DNA of 64,000 bases, taken from the NCBI GenBank assembly GCA_021296255.1, contig JAGWAU010000006.1, forward strand, positions 85,216 through 149,215, given 5' to 3'. Shown in pieces: positions 62,108 to 64,000 of the stretch (positions are counted from its first letter, which is position 1; each line of letters starts with the position of its first letter). Source of the stretch: Alphaproteobacteria bacterium. Its GTDB lineage: Bacteria; Pseudomonadota; Alphaproteobacteria; UBA2966. The notes under the pieces are model-generated. The model saw only the letters and a list, made by a program, of their open reading frames with translations, searched no databases and was not told the DNA's origin. The position numbers and the translations under genes are program-made.

Positions 62108-62872
62108 ATGCCCCCGCCGCGGATCTCCAAACGCACCATGCGACAGGTCCTGTCCATCATCATTCTGATTGTTTCGTGGCAGTTCGTATCGTGGCTTGCG
62201 GACGACCGCGCGATCGTGCCACCGGTACAAGATCTGCTGGCCAAGCTGTTCGACATGACGGCGAGTTTCGAGTTGTTCGTCCACGGGCTGGACAGCCTGC
62301 GCCGCGTCCTCGTCGCCTTCGCGCTCGGCGCGTCGGGCGGTGTGATCCTGGGCCTCGCGGCGGGTGCCGTCCGCCCGCTTTGGACGTTCCTCGAAGTTCC
62401 CCTGGATTTCATACGGTCGATCCCCCCGATCGGGTTCGTGCCGCTGGCCATCGCGTGGTTCGGGATCGGCGAGTTTTCCAAATACCTCGTGATCGCCTAC
62501 CTCACCGTGATCGTTGTCGCCTTCGGCACGGTCTCGGGGATTCGCCAGGTGGACCCGACACGGATCCGTGCCGCACGGTGCATGGGTCTGTCCGGCTGGC
62601 GGCTTTTCCGGCACGTCGTCATCCCGTCGGCCAGCCGCGGCATCATCGGTTCCCTGCACCTGTCATTGGGGCTGTCGTTCATCTCGCTCGTAGCCGTGGA
62701 GATCGTCGGCTCCACCAGCGGCCTCGGTTTCATCATCATGGACAGCCGGCTGCTGCTTCAGACCGACCGCATGATCGTCTCGATCATCACCATCGGCGTG
62801 CTGGGCATCCTCACCGTGCTGATCTTCGGCCTGCTGCTGCGTCTGCTGGGCCTCACCCGGTTCACGCGGTGA
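62108..62872 (+). CDS. ABC transporter permease 2, SsuC/TauC-like
   Basis: 254 residues, same fold and coupling loop (IRAARCMGLSGWRLFRHVVIPSASRGIIGSLHLS) split as IRAARCMGLSG and HVVIPSASRGIIGSLHLS. Similar but not identical to permease 1, so a duplicated and diverged pair. The importer thus has one binding protein, one ATPase and two permeases. Confidence 0.9.
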   Translation: MPPPRISKRTMRQVLSIIILIVSWQFVSWLADDRAIVPPVQDLLAKLFDMTASFELFVHGLDSLRRVLVAFALGASGGVILGLAAGAVRPLWTFLEVPLDFIRSIPPIGFVPLAIAWFGIGEFSKYLVIAYLTVIVVAFGTVSGIRQVDPTRIRAARCMGLSGWRLFRHVVIPSASRGIIGSLHLSLGLSFISLVAVEIVGSTSGLGFIIMDSRLLLQTDRMIVSIITIGVLGILTVLIFGLLLRLLGLTRFTR

Positions 62873-62996
62873 TGCGCGACGGGTATTCCCACCGGCCGGC
62901 CCGCGTCCGACGACGATGGAGCGGACGTGCCGATGCGGATATAGTTTTGTCCTCACCCTTCTCGCATCTCGGGTTTCCGCCTACCGTAACGCCCCG

Positions 62997-64000
62997 ATGA
63001 ACTTCGAAGAGTATTCGTCCTACGACGGCCTCGGCCTCGCCGCCCTCGTGCGGGAGGGCGAGGTCACGCCGGGAGAGCCGCTCGAGGCCGCCATCGGGCG
63101 AATCGAGGAGATCGACCCGGGACTCAACGCCGTGATCCATAAGACCTACGAGCGGGCGCGGACGACCGTCGCGGACGGATTGCCCGACGGGCCCTTTCGG
63201 GGCGTGCCGTTCCTTCTCAAGGACCTCGCAGTTTTCTGCGAGGGGATGCCGACCGCCTTCGGCAGTCGTTTGTTCGTTGATTTCGTACCCGATCACGACA
63301 GCACCCTGGTGGAGCGCCAGCGAGCCGCGGGTCTGGTGATCCTGGGGAAGACCAACACGCCCGAATTCGGCATCTGTGCCGCCACCGAATCCCTGCTGTA
63401 CGGCGACTGTCTCAATCCGTGGAATCGGTCCCGCTCGCCGGGAGGGTCGAGCGGCGGAGCCGCGGTGGCCGTCGCGACCGGCATGGTGCCTCTCGCCCAC
63501 GCGACCGATGCCGGCGGTTCGATCCGCATTCCGGCCGCCAACTGCGGGCTCTTCGGTCTCAAGCCGACGCGGGGCCGCACGCCTCAGGGGCCCGATCTCG
63601 GTGAAGGCCTGTGCGGCATGTCGACCGGCCACTGCGTGTCGCGCTCGGTGCGCGACAGCGCCGCGTTACTGGACGCCACGCACGGTCCGGCCCCCGGTGA
63701 TCCCTACGCCGCGCCCGCCACAAGGACCGCCTTTCTCGACGAGGTCGGCGCCGATCCGGGCACACTGAAAATCGCCCTCGCCACCGAGACCTACGATGGC
63801 CGGGCCATCCACCCGGAGTGCGCCGCTGCCGCCGAGGCGGCGGCCCGCCTGTGCGAGAACTTGGGTCACCGCGTGGAGGTCGCGCGGCCCGACATCGACG
63901 TGGCGGCGATGCGTGATGCCTGGCGGGTCATTGCCGCGGCCAATCTCTGGGCGGTGATGACGGCACGCTGCCGAGCGCTCGGGCGTGCGCCCCGCCCCGA
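62997..64000 (+). CDS. Amidase (AS family), cut by the window end
   Basis: At least 334 residues visible. The Ser-Ser-Lys triad is present: Lys75 in FLLKDLAV, the first Ser in GGSIRIPAANCG and the second in SPGGSSGGAAVAVA. Amidase-signature enzymes split amides such as indoleacetamide or glutamyl-tRNA amides; the substrate is not clear. ATG 62997 is the first start after the preceding gene. The 124 bp before it show no strong promoter. Confidence 0.9.
   Translation, partial: MNFEEYSSYDGLGLAALVREGEVTPGEPLEAAIGRIEEIDPGLNAVIHKTYERARTTVADGLPDGPFRGVPFLLKDLAVFCEGMPTAFGSRLFVDFVPDHDSTLVERQRAAGLVILGKTNTPEFGICAATESLLYGDCLNPWNRSRSPGGSSGGAAVAVATGMVPLAHATDAGGSIRIPAANCGLFGLKPTRGRTPQGPDLGEGLCGMSTGHCVSRSVRDSAALLDATHGPAPGDPYAAPATRTAFLDEVGADPGTLKIALATETYDGRAIHPECAAAAEAAARLCENLGHRVEVARPDIDVAAMRDAWRVIAAANLWAVMTARCRALGRAPRP

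Noticed and set aside
1-64000. tRNA, rRNA or CRISPR features
   Set aside because: No cloverleaf-like T-arm motifs in context, no conserved rRNA segments and no regularly spaced repeats were found.

Overview
The window is 64 kb of GC-rich DNA, densely coding on both strands. Gene content points to an alphaproteobacterium, probably a marine or host-associated Rhodospirillales-like heterotroph. The indicators are a sat-aprM-aprB-aprA sulfite-oxidation operon, many Rieske oxygenases, GMC/DMGDH/GcvT-type enzymes, an ADP-forming acyl-CoA synthetase and acyl-CoA-type Ltp2/DUF35/MaoC genes. This taxonomic guess is inference; there is no rRNA or other marker in the window, and I see no tRNA or CRISPR array.

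Layout. 1-4.8 kb: end of a phosphate acyltransferase gene, a RidA protein, and a zinc-uptake cassette (His-rich outer-membrane protein, ZnuA-like binding protein, ZnuB-like permease with a frameshift) behind a Zur-like operator. 4.9-10.2 kb: M28 peptidase, threonine synthase, MFS carrier, GFA protein, sugar-phosphate isomerase-like protein. 10.2-12.8 kb: an operon for thiolase-like, DUF35 and two MaoC half-dehydratases. 12.8-14.3 kb: relic of a sacsin/HSP90-like gene and a Phd/VapC toxin-antitoxin pair. 14.5-19.9 kb: nitronate monooxygenase-like enzyme, one-chain acyl-CoA synthetase, two convergent epimerases. 20.3-27.1 kb: acylating aldehyde dehydrogenase (SauS-like), SucCD-like CoA ligase, NAD aldehyde dehydrogenase and GMC oxidase.

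27.2-28.5 kb holds the most striking item. Two reading frames separated by a single in-frame TGA together encode a full-length selenoprotein B (GrdB/PrdB)-family protein with a CPV-Sec-PRC motif. A 7-bp GC stem with a GTC loop sits 18 nt after the TGA, which fits a bacterial SECIS element. 28.5-34.5 kb: tautomerase, SDR, a decayed island (integrase tail, small membrane protein, duplicated Rieske 3' end, palindromic repeats), flavin reductase, haloalkane dehalogenase, Rieske oxygenase, RidA.

34.7-51.3 kb is a demethylation and ring-hydroxylation region: GcvT/DmdA-like methyltransferase, two Rieske alpha/beta pairs, Rieske ferredoxin and reductase, a DMGDH-GcvT fusion, GlxA/GbdR-like regulator, MTHFR-like protein, SDR, MBL hydrolase and amidohydrolase. 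A TauE/SafE exporter and a broken AEC carrier lie within it. 51.3-54.4 kb: SLC13 carrier, small secreted protein, OsmC, an hsdM relic and a MITE-like AT-rich insert. 54.4-62.9 kb: sat-aprMBA followed by an SsuABC/TauABC-type importer. The window ends inside an amidase gene.

How the genes may work together (inference): sulfonate uptake (ABC importer), oxidation through C2 aldehyde and CoA intermediates (GMC, SauS-like, SucCD-like), then either oxidation of released sulfite to sulfate with ATP gain (AprMBA, Sat) or its export (TauE). In parallel, N- or O-methyl groups would be removed by Rieske/DMGDH enzymes and passed to tetrahydrofolate. Several broken genes show that mobile and defence DNA has been eroding here.
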